Positions 26,511-35,474 are shown, counted from the first letter of the stretch. The stretch: 64,000 nt of DNA from Amycolatopsis eburnea (GCF_003937945.1 NZ_RSEC01000036.1:744001-808000); one strand, 5' to 3'. Numbers and translations are program-made. The notes: a model not told the origin generated them from the sequence alone.

Positions 26511-27329
26511 TCACGCACCCGCGTTCTTGACCGGCAGGCCGGGGCCGCCCTGCTGGAGTTCCTTCGACAGCGGCGTGTTCTTGTAGAACTGGCCGTAGAT
26601 CCGGGCGACCGTACCGTCGGCGACGGCCTTCCGCAGCCCGTCGTTGAGCTTGTTCAGCAGATCGGTGTTCGTCTTGGCCACCGCGAACGCCGACGGGGTG
26701 TCCTTGTCCTCGACCGTGTAGCCGAGCTCCAGCGGCACGCCGGGGTTCTGGTCCAGGTACTTCTGACCGATGTCCTGCGGCACGACCCAGCCGTCCAGCG
26801 TGCCGTTCTTCAGCTGCGCGAAACCCGCGTTGTAGTCGGGGAAGCGGACGACCTGGGCCCCGGCGGTCTTGCCGGCGAGCTCGTCCTGCACCGAACCCTG
26901 GACCACGCCGAGGCGCTTGCCCGACAGCGCGGCGACGTCCTTGAGGTTCGCGCCCTTGGCCGTGACGACCGTGGTGAAGCCGGTGTTGTAGCCGTCGGAG
27001 AAGGCGACCGTCTTCTTGCGCGCCTCGGTGCTCGAGATCGTCGAGCTGCCGATGTCGAACTTGCCGGTCGCGACGCCGGCCAGCAGGCTGGAGAACTCGG
27101 TGCCGACGAACTCGACCTCGAAGCCCTCACGCTGGGCGATGTCGCGCAGCAGCTCGTTGTCGTAGCCGGTGAAGCGGCCGTTCTCCAGGTAGATGGACGG
27201 CGGGGCGTCGCTGAGGGTCCCGACGCGCAGGGTCTTCGTCCCCGCGTCGGAACCACCGCAGGCGGCCAGGGTCAACGTCAGCGCACCCGCGGTCAGGGCG
27301 GCGGCGATCTTGGACAGCGTGGATCTCAT
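26511..27329 (-). CDS. Amino acid ABC importer, binding lipoprotein 3
   Basis: This is a 272-residue family 3 binding protein with lipobox LTLAACGG. It keeps the shared framework (TLRVGTLSDAPPSIYLENG, SSTISSTEARKKTVAFSDGY, GKRLGVVQGS) but is more diverged than the other two copies and has an extra C-terminal tail ending PGLPVKNAGA. The ATG at 27329 has GGAAGAAG just upstream, whereas an in-frame ATG at 27341 has no such site. It is the first gene of the importer operon; the promoter should lie in the 115 bp between it and the end of purB. Confidence 0.88.
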   Translation of the reverse strand: MRSTLSKIAAALTAGALTLTLAACGGSDAGTKTLRVGTLSDAPPSIYLENGRFTGYDNELLRDIAQREGFEVEFVGTEFSSLLAGVATGKFDIGSSTISSTEARKKTVAFSDGYNTGFTTVVTAKGANLKDVAALSGKRLGVVQGSVQDELAGKTAGAQVVRFPDYNAGFAQLKNGTLDGWVVPQDIGQKYLDQNPGVPLELGYTVEDKDTPSAFAVAKTNTDLLNKLNDGLRKAVADGTVARIYGQFYKNTPLSKELQQGGPGLPVKNAGA

Positions 27330-27444
27330 CGCTTCTTCCATGGTGAGGATGAGCGCGGGACAGCGCTCGCGGGGTCAGCGATCGAGATTAGGGATTTCGC
27401 CCGTTCGAGTGGATTCGTTCCATTCTGTGGACGGGTGCGTCAGC

Positions 27445-28872
27445 TCACAGGATCGGCTGCGGCGCGTAGCCCGCCGCCTCGGGGAACCGCTCCAGGAGCC
27501 GCTCGACGCGCTCGGCCACCTGCGCCACCTGGCGCCCGGCCGTCCCGGTGAACGAGATCCGGTCGGCGAGGAGTTTGTCCAGCTCACCGCGGTCGAGCGG
27601 GATGCGCTCGTCGGCGGCGAAGCGGTCGAGGAGGTCGTTTTCGGCGCGGCCTTCGCGCATTTCGAGCGCGACGGCGACGGCGTGCTCCTTGATGGCTTCG
27701 TGGGCCGTCTCACGTCCGACGCCACCGCGGACCGACGCCATGAGCACCTTCGTCGTCGTCAGGAACGGCAGGTAGCGATCCAGCTCACGCTCGATCACCG
27801 CCGGGAAGGCGCCGAATTCGGTGAGCACCGTGAGGAAGGTCTCCAGCAGGCCGTCGAGCGCGAAGAACGCGTCCGGCAGCGCGACGCGGCGGACGACCGA
27901 GTCGGAGACGTCGCCCTCGTTCCACTGGTCGCCGGCCAGCTCGCCGATCATCGACAGGTAGCCGCGCAGCACGACGGCGAGGCCGTTCACGCGCTCGCAC
28001 GAGCGGGTGTTCATCTTGTGCGGCATGGCCGAGGAGCCGACCTGGCCGGGCTTGAAGCCCTCGGTGACCAGCTCGTGGCCGGCCATCAGCCGGATCGTCT
28101 TGGCCAGGCTGGACGGCGCCGCGGCGAGCTGGACCACAGTGGACAGCACGTCGAAGTCGAGCGAGCGCGGGTACACCTGCCCGACGCTGGTGAACCGCCG
28201 GTTGAAGCCCAGGTGCTGCATCACGCGGTCTTCCAGCTGGTCCAAAGTGGACTCGTCGCCGAGCAGGTCGAGCATGTCCTGCGCGGTGCCGACCGGGCCC
28301 TTGATGCCGCGCAGCGGGTACCGCTCGATGAGGTTGTCGAGCCGCTCGAAGGCGACCAGCAGCTCGTCGGCCGCGGTGGCGAACCGCTTGCCGAGCGTGG
28401 TGGCCTGCGCGGCGACGTTGTGCGAGCGCCCGGCCATGACGGTGTCCGCGTGCTCGACGGCGAGCGCGGCCAGCCGCGCCAGCACGGCGGCGACGCGGGT
28501 GCGCACCAGCTCGAGGGAACGGAGCAGCTGCAGCTGCTCGACGTTCTCGGTGAGGTCGCGCGAGGTCATGCCCTTGTGGATGTGCTCCTGCCCGGCGAGG
28601 TCGCTGAACTCCTCGATCCGCGCCTTGACGTCGTGCCGGGTGACGCGCTCCCGCTCGGCGATCGAGTTGAGGTCGACGGTGCCCAGGACGCGCTCGTACG
28701 CCTCGACGACGCCGTCCGGCACCTCGACGCCGAGGTCCCGCTGCGCCTTGAGGACGGCGAGCCAGAGCTGCCGCTCCAGCACGACCTTCTGCTCCGGCGA
28801 CCAGAGCGAAACCAGCTCCGCCGAGGCGTAGCGGGCGGCGAGCACGTTCGGAATGCGGGGCTTGTCCGTCAC
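27445..28872 (-). CDS. purB: Adenylosuccinate lyase
   Basis: PurB splits SAICAR to AICAR and adenylosuccinate to AMP, releasing fumarate. The product is 475 residues. The key regions HIHKGMTSRDLTENVEQ, MAGRSHNVAAQATTLGKR with the general-acid His, RGIKGPVGTAQD, and the flexible signature loop GSSAMPHKMNTRSCER with catalytic Ser are all present. It is the tryptophan-poor, longer form seen in actinobacteria and alphaproteobacteria. The GTG at 28872 overlaps the stop of the upstream epimerase gene by 4 bases, so it is coupled to the galactose operon. Confidence 0.96.
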   Translation of the reverse strand: MTDKPRIPNVLAARYASAELVSLWSPEQKVVLERQLWLAVLKAQRDLGVEVPDGVVEAYERVLGTVDLNSIAERERVTRHDVKARIEEFSDLAGQEHIHKGMTSRDLTENVEQLQLLRSLELVRTRVAAVLARLAALAVEHADTVMAGRSHNVAAQATTLGKRFATAADELLVAFERLDNLIERYPLRGIKGPVGTAQDMLDLLGDESTLDQLEDRVMQHLGFNRRFTSVGQVYPRSLDFDVLSTVVQLAAAPSSLAKTIRLMAGHELVTEGFKPGQVGSSAMPHKMNTRSCERVNGLAVVLRGYLSMIGELAGDQWNEGDVSDSVVRRVALPDAFFALDGLLETFLTVLTEFGAFPAVIERELDRYLPFLTTTKVLMASVRGGVGRETAHEAIKEHAVAVALEMREGRAENDLLDRFAADERIPLDRGELDKLLADRISFTGTAGRQVAQVAERVERLLERFPEAAGYAPQPIL

Positions 28873-29714
28873 GCCCTCACGATACCCGCGTGGATGGTCA
28901 GGCTCGTCGTGGCGCCCGGCTCGAGCCTGGTCAGCGGGCCGAGCACCTCCAGCTCGACGATCCGGGCGGGCGGGTCGAGGTCGCCGAGGGACGCCAGCGG
29001 CGCCGGGAGCGGGTGCTCCAGCCAGATCTCCAGCGGCGAGCCCTCGTCCGGGTACTCGGCCGCCGGGTCGACGTCGAAGCTCAACGTCAGGGCGCCGTAG
29101 GAAACCCAGCCCGAAGTGCCCGGCACGCCGAGCTTGCCGACGACGTCCTGCGGCGGCACGACCAGCCGGTCACCGTCCACTGTGTACTCCGGCGTGCCGG
29201 TGCCCGCGACCAGCGCGACGACGTCGGGGCGCCGCAGCCCCGCGATGACCGTGCCGCCGCCGGGCAGCTGGGTCACGTTCCACAGCGCCCACCGGACCGG
29301 GCGGTCCGCGGTGTTGAGCGCGGTCAGCCGCAGTGCGTAGCCGTCGTCGAGGAGCGTGATCGCGCGGGTGAGCCGCAAGCCGGTGCGCGGGTCCGGCGCG
29401 CTGGTCATCGTCGCCGTGTCGCCGTCGACGGCCAGTGCGTACGGGCCGGAGTCGAGGACCGGGTCGGGCGGGCCCGGCCACTGGTCCGGACCGTCCCAGC
29501 CCTGTGGCGCGGGCCACGTCTTGTCGCCGCCGTAGTTGACCCAGTCGCCCAGCCGGCCGGAGTTCGGCGCGTACTCGCCGACGAGGTCGTCGCCGAGCAG
29601 GGCCGGGTTGCGCCAGAGCAGCTCGACGCCGTCGCGGGACACCGAAAGCAGCCGCCCGCCCAGCTCCGGCACCAGGCCGAGGCGCAGGCCGCCGCGCTCG
29701 AGCCAGGTCACCAT
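28869..29714 (-). CDS. Aldose 1-epimerase-like protein
   Basis: This is a 281-residue protein of the galactose mutarotase-like beta-sandwich superfamily. It starts with RGGLRLGLVPELGGRLLSVSRDG, where the LVPE-GGR pattern is typical, and contains NSGRLGDWVNYGGDKTWPAPQG, close to the DUF4380 kind of member that keeps the fold but not always the His/Glu pair. WALWNVTQLP fits the sugar-binding side. The ATG at 29714 overlaps the stop of the galactonate dehydratase gene by 7 bases. It probably interconverts sugar anomers for the dehydrogenase step, but binding without catalysis is possible. Confidence 0.72.
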   Translation of the reverse strand: MVTWLERGGLRLGLVPELGGRLLSVSRDGVELLWRNPALLGDDLVGEYAPNSGRLGDWVNYGGDKTWPAPQGWDGPDQWPGPPDPVLDSGPYALAVDGDTATMTSAPDPRTGLRLTRAITLLDDGYALRLTALNTADRPVRWALWNVTQLPGGGTVIAGLRRPDVVALVAGTGTPEYTVDGDRLVVPPQDVVGKLGVPGTSGWVSYGALTLSFDVDPAAEYPDEGSPLEIWLEHPLPAPLASLGDLDPPARIVELEVLGPLTRLEPGATTSLTIHAGIVRA

Positions 29715-30853
29715 TCGGCGAGCCCGCCGTCGTCGTGGCGCCAGACCGGCGAGCGCCAGCGGTGCCCGACCTCGTCGGCGCGCCGGACGGCCTCCTCGTC
29801 GACCTCGATGCCGAGCCCGGGCTTCAGCGGGCGGGCCGCGTAGCCGTCCTGGAAGGCGAAGATCGACGCGTCCGCGAGGTACTGGTGTTCGCGACCCTCG
29901 TGGTAGTGCATGCCGACGCTCTGTTCCTGGATCAGGAAGTTCGGCGTGGCGAACGCCACCTGCAGCGACGCCGCCAGGGAGATCGGGCCGAGCGGGCAGT
30001 GCGGGGCGAGCGAGGCGCCGTACAGCTCCGCGAGCGCGCCGATCCGCCGCAGCTCGGAGATGCCGCCCGCGTGCGAGGGATCCGGCTGGACGACCGCGAC
30101 CCCGGCGTCGAGCACCGGCTTGAACTCCCAGCGCGAGTAGAGCCGCTCGCCGGCCGCGATCGGCACCGTGGACGCCTCGACGACCGAGCGCAGCGCGTCG
30201 CCCTGCGTCTCCGGCAGGATCGGCTCCTCGACGAACATCGGCTGGACGTCTTCGAGCAGCTTGACCAGCCGCCGCGCCATCGCGGGCGAGACGCGGCCGT
30301 GGAAGTCGATCGCGAGGTCGCGGTGCGGCCCGAGCACCTCCCGCGCCTCCCACGCGCGCGCCACCGCGGCTTCGGCTTCAGCGGGGGACGCGATCGCGGT
30401 CAGCGGGCCGGCGACATTCATCTTCACCGCGGTGAACCCGGCCTCGACCTGCGCGGAGACGGCTTCGCGGATGCCCGACGGCCGGTCGCCGCCGACCCAG
30501 CTGTAGACCCGGACGCGGTCGCGGACCGGGCCGCCGAGCAGCTCGTGCACCGGCGCGTCGCGGACCTTGCCCGCGATGTCCCACAGCGCGTGGTCGTAGC
30601 CGGCGAGCGCGCTGGAAAGCACCGGCCCGCCGCGGTAGAAGCCGCCGCGGCGCAACACCTGCCAGTGGTCCTCGATGCGCAGCGGGTCCTGCCCGATCAG
30701 CAGCTCGGACAGCTCGTGGACGGCCGCGCGCACGGTCTCCGCGCGGCCCTCGACCACGGGCTCGCCCCAGCCGCAGACGCCCTCGTCCGTGCTGAGCTTG
30801 AGGAACAGCCAGCGCGGCGCGACCAGAAACGTTTCAACCCCGGTGATCTTCAC
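29708..30853 (-). CDS. dgoD: D-galactonate dehydratase (enolase superfamily)
   Basis: This is a 381-residue mandelate racemase/muconate lactonising-type enzyme that removes water from D-galactonate to give 2-dehydro-3-deoxygalactonate. The N-terminal capping domain starts MKITGVETFLVAPRWLFLK. The barrel holds GFTAVKMNVAGP, the metal ligands in LAIDFHGRVSPAMA, FVEEPILPE and PIAAGERLYSR. QPDPSHAGGISELRRI and SLAPHCPLGPISLAASLQ carry the further active-site residues and are very close to bacterial DgoD. It is the third gene of a five-gene minus-strand operon that starts with the GH27 alpha-galactosidase. Confidence 0.9.
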   Translation of the reverse strand: MKITGVETFLVAPRWLFLKLSTDEGVCGWGEPVVEGRAETVRAAVHELSELLIGQDPLRIEDHWQVLRRGGFYRGGPVLSSALAGYDHALWDIAGKVRDAPVHELLGGPVRDRVRVYSWVGGDRPSGIREAVSAQVEAGFTAVKMNVAGPLTAIASPAEAEAAVARAWEAREVLGPHRDLAIDFHGRVSPAMARRLVKLLEDVQPMFVEEPILPETQGDALRSVVEASTVPIAAGERLYSRWEFKPVLDAGVAVVQPDPSHAGGISELRRIGALAELYGASLAPHCPLGPISLAASLQVAFATPNFLIQEQSVGMHYHEGREHQYLADASIFAFQDGYAARPLKPGLGIEVDEEAVRRADEVGHRWRSPVWRHDDGGLAEW

Positions 30854-30866
30854 CCGTGTCCCCCAT

Positions 30867-31550
30867 CTACGCGGAATCCTTGGCGGCGGACCAGCCGCCG
30901 TCGACGGTCAGCTCGGCTCCGGTGACGAACGACGCGGCGTCCGAGAGCAGGAAGGCGATCGTGTTCGCCACTTCGGCCGGGTCGCCGAGCCGTCCCGCCG
31001 GCGTCGCCCGGGCGCTGCGTTCGCGGTCCTCCGGCGAGATGCGCGCCCAGGCTTCGGTGAGCACCGGGCCCGGCAGCACGGAGTTGACGCGCACGCCGGG
31101 GGCGTATTCGACGGCCAGCTGCCGGGCCAGCGCGACGAGCGCGCCCTTGCTGGCGGCGTACGCGGGGTGGCCCGGCAGCCCGAAGTGCGCGTGCACCGAG
31201 GAGACCAGCACGACCGCGCCGCCGTTCTTCCGCAGCGACGGCAGGCACGCCTTCAGCGCGAGGTACGTGCCGGTGAGGTTGACGTCGAGCTGGCGTTCCC
31301 ACTCGGCGCGGCCGATCTCGTGCAGGGGCCCGGTGCTGGGGACGTAGGCGTTGCTGACCAGGGCGTCCACCTCGCCGAGGCCGGCCCAGGTCGCTTCGTC
31401 GCTGACGCTGCCCCGGATCGGGACGACGCCGTCGGGGAGTTCGGCGATGTCCACGCCCAGCACGCGGTAGCCGTCCGCCAGGAGCTTCCGGGCGGTCGCC
31501 TTGCCGATCCCGGACGCCGCTCCGGTCACCACCGCCGTGCGCGTGGACAT
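30867..31550 (-). CDS. Short-chain dehydrogenase, probable galactose dehydrogenase
   Basis: This is a 227-residue classical SDR. The cofactor motif is VVTGAASGIGKATARKL, an Asp (GVDIAELPD) at the end of strand 2 favours NAD, and the active-site pattern is VSSVHAHFG with YAASKGAL. The usual NNAG is changed to SNAYVPS. Its position between an alpha-galactosidase and galactonate dehydratase suggests that it oxidises D-galactose to galactono-lactone; this is inferred from context. It ends 13 bases before the dehydratase start and begins 14 bases after the alpha-galactosidase stop. Confidence 0.82.
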   Translation of the reverse strand: MSTRTAVVTGAASGIGKATARKLLADGYRVLGVDIAELPDGVVPIRGSVSDEATWAGLGEVDALVSNAYVPSTGPLHEIGRAEWERQLDVNLTGTYLALKACLPSLRKNGGAVVLVSSVHAHFGLPGHPAYAASKGALVALARQLAVEYAPGVRVNSVLPGPVLTEAWARISPEDRERSARATPAGRLGDPAEVANTIAFLLSDAASFVTGAELTVDGGWSAAKDSA

Positions 31551-31564
31551 CGCCTATCCCTTCG

Positions 31565-33604
31565 TCAGAACTTCGCTACGTGGACATGGTCGTCCGGACC
31601 GCGCGCCGCGAACCACAGCGACGCGCCGTCGGATGCCGCGCCCAGGGTGCCCACGATGCTCCCGCTCGGGTACTCCGGCCGCTTGAACCAGCCCGCCCAG
31701 GAGCCGGTCCAGTCGTTGGCCCACAGCGTGTAGTCGCTCGCGGACGCGGTGAGCGCGACCTTCGCGCCGGCCGCGACCAGCGTCGGGCTGCTGCTGATCG
31801 TGCCGCCGATGGACGCCCAGTCCGACCACGCGCCGCCGGTCTTCGTGCGCACCCAGACGCTGTCGTCGGCGGTCCGGACGGCGACGACCGTGCCGCTCGT
31901 GGACGTCGCCGCGCCGGGACGGCCGTAGATCGGCTTGCCGCCGGGCGCGCCGAGACCGGACCACTGACCGGCGCTGGTCCGCTGCCAGACCTGGCCGTCG
32001 CCGCCGCGGACGAAGACCGTGCCGTCGCCGGTCACCGACGGCGAGTCGGTGAGCGTGCCGCCGAGCCGCTCCCAGTCACCCCAGCGGTCGGAGTAACTGC
32101 GCTGGTAGAGGGCGTTGTCGAGGCCGCGGACGTAGACGTCGATCCGGTCGCCGGACGCGATCGCCGCGGGCTGGCCGAGGAAGCCGCCGCCGACCTGGCG
32201 CGGGCCGTCGAGGCCGGTCTGCTGGAGGTTCCCGGCGCGGTCGCGGAAGAACGTGACGGTCTTCCCGCCGGCGCGGACCACCGCGGGGCTGGCCGACGCG
32301 GGCCCGGCGACGTCGGTGCCGGGGACGAGGTCGGTGCCGTGCAGGCGGAGGAACGCGGTCCCGTGCGCGGGCACGGTGACGGTGTACTCGCCGACGGCGC
32401 CGCCGCGGTCGGCGCGAGCCCGGAGGTCGCGAATGGACACTCGCCCGGTGAGCCCGGCGTCGGCGAACTCCACCGTCATCCGCGTCGGCGCTTCACCGCG
32501 GTTGAGCAGCACGACGGCCCGGTCGCCCCGCTGGGAGAGGACCTTGCTGTAGGTGTCCGTGGTGCCGGTCGTCGCGACGCGAACGCCCTGGATGCCGAGG
32601 CGATCCTGGTTGACGCCGATGATTTCCGGGTTCTTCAGGGTGTTCAGCATCGACGCGGGCAGCGTGCGCGGGTCGGAGCCGAGGATGAGCGGGGAGGCCA
32701 TCTCCGCCCACATCACGAACTGGGTGGTCGACTCCTCCTCGTTCAGCTCGTAGGTGCCCTGCTCGGTCCGGCGCATCGGGATGAGGTAGTCGGGGTCGTT
32801 GTAGTGCCCGGGCCCGTTCGCCTCCGGGTGCGCGGCGTTGGCGTCCATGTTGCGCAGGACGTCCTTCCAGATGCCCTCGTACGGCGTGCCGAACGCGATG
32901 TCGGTGCTGGTGCGCCAGGAGTCGGCGACGAGCGGGCCGTAGCTGTAGGCGATGCCGGCGACCTGGTCCGGGCCGTGCGGGACGCCCCACTCGTCCGTGA
33001 CCGGGTTGCAGATGTTGAGCACCATCGGGCGGCCCGCCTTCGCGAGGGCCTGGCTGAACTGCGTGAACGCCTCGGCGGGCTTGAGGTTCTGGGCGATGCC
33101 GCAGAGGAAGTCGACCTTGACGGCGTCGAACTGCCAGCTCGCGAAGCGCTTGGTGTCCTGCTCGTAGTAGCCGCCGGAGCCGGCCGCGCAGTTCTTGCCG
33201 TCCGAGGCGCCCGCGTCGGTGTAGATGCCGGCCTTCAGCCCGCGGTCGTGGATGTAGCTGACCAAAGTGGACAGTCCACTGGGGAACTTGGCGCGGTCTT
33301 CGTGGAGGTTGCCCTGCTGGTCGCGCGGATCGGGCGCGGTCCAGCCGCCGTCGATCCAGACGTAGCGGTAGCCGGCGTCGCGCAGGCCGCTTGAGACGAG
33401 GAAGTCCGCGACGGACTCGACCGACGCCTCGCTCGGCGCGCCGAGGCCGTAGTAGGTGTTCCAGCCCATGTACGGGGTCTTCGCGACACCGCTGTCGTAG
33501 TAGTCGGGAGCGCCTTGGTCCGCTGCCGGGGTCGCGTACGCGGGTGCCGCCGTGACGCCGATGGCGACCGCGGCGACCACCGCGAGGGTTCTCTTCAGGA
33601 GCAT
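31565..33604 (-). CDS. Secreted GH27 alpha-galactosidase with C-terminal propeller-like domain
   Basis: This 679-residue secreted enzyme removes terminal alpha-galactose from oligo- or polysaccharides outside the cell. A signal peptide (MLLKRTLAVVAAVAIG, cleaved near AYA) is followed by the GH27 barrel starting TPYMGWNTYYGLG. The nucleophile is D165 in AVKVDFLCG and the acid/base D235 in WRTSTDIAFG. A beta-sandwich domain (VVLLNRGEAPTRM) comes next. The last about 240 residues hold repeats such as QRSYSDRWGDWERLGG and VRTKTGGAWSDWASIGG, like PLL/tachylectin propellers that bind sugars. The ATG at 33604 starts the signal peptide. An operator-like dyad lies upstream of its promoter. Confidence 0.92.
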   Translation of the reverse strand: MLLKRTLAVVAAVAIGVTAAPAYATPAADQGAPDYYDSGVAKTPYMGWNTYYGLGAPSEASVESVADFLVSSGLRDAGYRYVWIDGGWTAPDPRDQQGNLHEDRAKFPSGLSTLVSYIHDRGLKAGIYTDAGASDGKNCAAGSGGYYEQDTKRFASWQFDAVKVDFLCGIAQNLKPAEAFTQFSQALAKAGRPMVLNICNPVTDEWGVPHGPDQVAGIAYSYGPLVADSWRTSTDIAFGTPYEGIWKDVLRNMDANAAHPEANGPGHYNDPDYLIPMRRTEQGTYELNEEESTTQFVMWAEMASPLILGSDPRTLPASMLNTLKNPEIIGVNQDRLGIQGVRVATTGTTDTYSKVLSQRGDRAVVLLNRGEAPTRMTVEFADAGLTGRVSIRDLRARADRGGAVGEYTVTVPAHGTAFLRLHGTDLVPGTDVAGPASASPAVVRAGGKTVTFFRDRAGNLQQTGLDGPRQVGGGFLGQPAAIASGDRIDVYVRGLDNALYQRSYSDRWGDWERLGGTLTDSPSVTGDGTVFVRGGDGQVWQRTSAGQWSGLGAPGGKPIYGRPGAATSTSGTVVAVRTADDSVWVRTKTGGAWSDWASIGGTISSSPTLVAAGAKVALTASASDYTLWANDWTGSWAGWFKRPEYPSGSIVGTLGAASDGASLWFAARGPDDHVHVAKF

Positions 33605-33668
33605 GTGCCGGACGCCTTTCTCCGGTGAACTGCGAGCCGGGAGCAGCATGCCGGGGCTCGTCGGGCGC

Positions 33669-33694
33669 CGTCAAGAATAAATCGTAAATTAAGA
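33669..33694 (-). promoter_or_regulatory. Operator-like dyad plus -35 box before the GH27/galactose operon
   Basis: Read on the minus strand, an AT-rich dyad TCTTAATTTACGA (33694-33682) is followed after exactly 7 bp by TTGACG (33674-33669), a good -35 box for the GH27 operon. The same dyad pattern and the same 7-bp distance to TTGACA occur before the sugar-importer operon at 41 kb. The dyad also lies 22 bp upstream of the divergent aldolase gene, so it could control both directions. Confidence 0.65.
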
Positions 33695-33716
33695 TTTCAC
33701 GCGGTAGGCTCGGGCG

Positions 33717-34334
33717 ATGAGCTATCGCTGGGAGATCACCGCGAACGCACTCCGCCAAGGCGTCGTCGGGATCGTGCGCACGCACGACGCGGAGTCGGCC
33801 GTGGCCGCGGCCCGCGCGGCCCTCGAAGCGGGGCTGCGCTCGGTGGAGCTGCCCCTCACCAACCCGGGCGCGCTCGACGCGATCTCCGGGCTGTCCGCGG
33901 CCTACCCGGACGCGGCGATCGGCGCCGGCACGGTCCTCGACGAGGCGTCGGCGGTACTGGCGATCCGCGCGGGGGCGCGGTTCCTGGTGTCGCCGTCGGT
34001 GGACGCGGCGGTGATCCGTACCGCTCACCGGTACGGCGCGGCCGCCTTCCCGGGCGCCGGCTCGGTGACGGAAATCGTGCGCGCGCTGGAAGAAGGCGCC
34101 GACGCGGTGAAGGTGTTCCCGGCGTCCGCGCTGTCGCCGTCGTGGATCTCCGACGTCCGGGCGGCGCTGCCGCAGGCGCCGCTGGTGCCCACCGGCGGCA
34201 TCGCACCGGAAGACGTGTCAGGCTGGCTGTCGGCGGGCGCGGTGGCCTGCGGGGTCGGCTCGGCGCTGACCCGCGGGTCCGGCGCGGAGATCGCCGTCCG
34301 GGTCGAGACGCTGTTGAGGAGCACGCATGGCTGA
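33717..34334 (+). CDS. dgoA: 2-dehydro-3-deoxy-6-phosphogalactonate aldolase-like protein
   Basis: This is a 205-residue class I aldolase of the KDPG/KHG family that would split KDPGal to pyruvate and glyceraldehyde 3-phosphate. The active-site Glu lies in LRSVELPLTNPGALD, which resembles the EIPLNSP of DgoA rather than the EVTLRTP of KDPG aldolase. The Schiff-base Lys is in GADAVKVFPASALSP, and GAGTVLDEASA and VPTGGIAPEDVS are typical. It is divergent from the GH27 operon and its stop overlaps the lactonase start by 8 bases. No sugar-acid kinase is encoded nearby, so either the kinase lies elsewhere or the unphosphorylated acid is used. Confidence 0.82.
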   Translation: MSYRWEITANALRQGVVGIVRTHDAESAVAAARAALEAGLRSVELPLTNPGALDAISGLSAAYPDAAIGAGTVLDEASAVLAIRAGARFLVSPSVDAAVIRTAHRYGAAAFPGAGSVTEIVRALEEGADAVKVFPASALSPSWISDVRAALPQAPLVPTGGIAPEDVSGWLSAGAVACGVGSALTRGSGAEIAVRVETLLRSTHG

Positions 34335-35328
34335 ACTGGTCTTCGTCGGGTGCTACACCGGTGAAGCGGGCAACGGCACGGGGATCACGACGTTCTCGCG
34401 GTCTCCGGCGGGATCGCTGACCGAGGTCGCCTCGCTGCCGTTGGAGTGTCCGTCGTGGCTGGTGCGGCACCCGTCGCTGCCGGTGCTGTACGCGGTGAAC
34501 GAGACCAGCACGGGCTCGGTGACGGCGCTGTCCTTCGACGCTTCGGGCTCGTTGTCCGTGCTGGGCACCCTGGAGACGGGCGGGGCGCACCCGTGCCACC
34601 TGGCGGTGACCCCGGACGGCCGCTTCCTGCTGTGCGCCAACTACACCGGCGGCAGCCTGGCGGTGTTCTCGCTGTCTTCGTCCGGCGCGCTGGAGTCCCG
34701 GACAGCGCTGGCGCAGCACTCCGGCAGCGGACCGCGCACCGACCGCCAGGAGGCGGCGCACGTCCACATGGCGGTCCCCGGCCCGGGCATCGTGAGCGCG
34801 GTCGACCTGGGGACGGACGAAATCCGCAGCTACACGCTGACGTCGTCCGGCGGCCTGGAGCCGCTGGCGGTGTCCTCGCTGCCGGCGGGCACGGGCCCGC
34901 GCCAGCTGGTCCGTCGTCCGGGGACGGATCTGGCGTACGTCGTCGGCGAGCTGGCCGGGACGCTGCTGACGGTCCGGGAGACGTCCCCGGGCGCGTTTTC
35001 GGTGGTCGCTTCGACCGCGTCGACGCTGTCGCCGCCTTCGGTGCCGAACCTGGTGGCGCACCTGGAACTGACCGACTCGCGCCTGTACGTGTCGAACCGC
35101 GGCCCGGACTGCGTGACGGAGTTCGCCCTCGACGAGGCGGCCGCGGTGGCCGACCAGCCCTGCGGCGCGAACCCCCGCCACTTCGCGCTGGTGGACGGCA
35201 CCTGCTACGTGGCGGCGCAGTCGGCGGACGCGATCACGGCGTTCACGCTGACCGCGTCGGGGGAGGCGGAGCCGCGGTACTACCCGACGGGGTCGCCGAC
35301 GTTCGTGCTGCCGGTTTCGCTGCCCTGA
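34327..35328 (+). CDS. Seven-bladed propeller lactonase (6-phosphogluconolactonase-like)
   Basis: This is a 333-residue cytoplasmic lactonase of the YbhE/Pgl propeller family. Typical marks are the start LVFVGCYTGEAGNGTGITTF, the blade LYAVNE, the segment HPCHLAVTPDGRFLLCANYTGG with the catalytic-side residues, EAAHVHMAVPG, and the C-terminal GANPRHFALVDGTCYVAAQ. In this setting it would hydrolyse galactono-lactone made by the SDR dehydrogenase. The ATG at 34327 lies inside the aldolase end (8-base overlap), showing co-translation with the aldolase. Confidence 0.85.
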   Translation: MAELVFVGCYTGEAGNGTGITTFSRSPAGSLTEVASLPLECPSWLVRHPSLPVLYAVNETSTGSVTALSFDASGSLSVLGTLETGGAHPCHLAVTPDGRFLLCANYTGGSLAVFSLSSSGALESRTALAQHSGSGPRTDRQEAAHVHMAVPGPGIVSAVDLGTDEIRSYTLTSSGGLEPLAVSSLPAGTGPRQLVRRPGTDLAYVVGELAGTLLTVRETSPGAFSVVASTASTLSPPSVPNLVAHLELTDSRLYVSNRGPDCVTEFALDEAAAVADQPCGANPRHFALVDGTCYVAAQSADAITAFTLTASGEAEPRYYPTGSPTFVLPVSLP

Positions 35329-35474
35329 CGCCCACCGCCAGCGCACCATTGAACTCGTACACAGGTACGCGAGTAACACACTCCACTTCCCGAACGACGT
35401 CACCAGGACGCTTAGAAAGGTTGATTCACCACTCAACACAACTGTCGCCGTGGGCGAGGGATCTGGGGTAGAGG

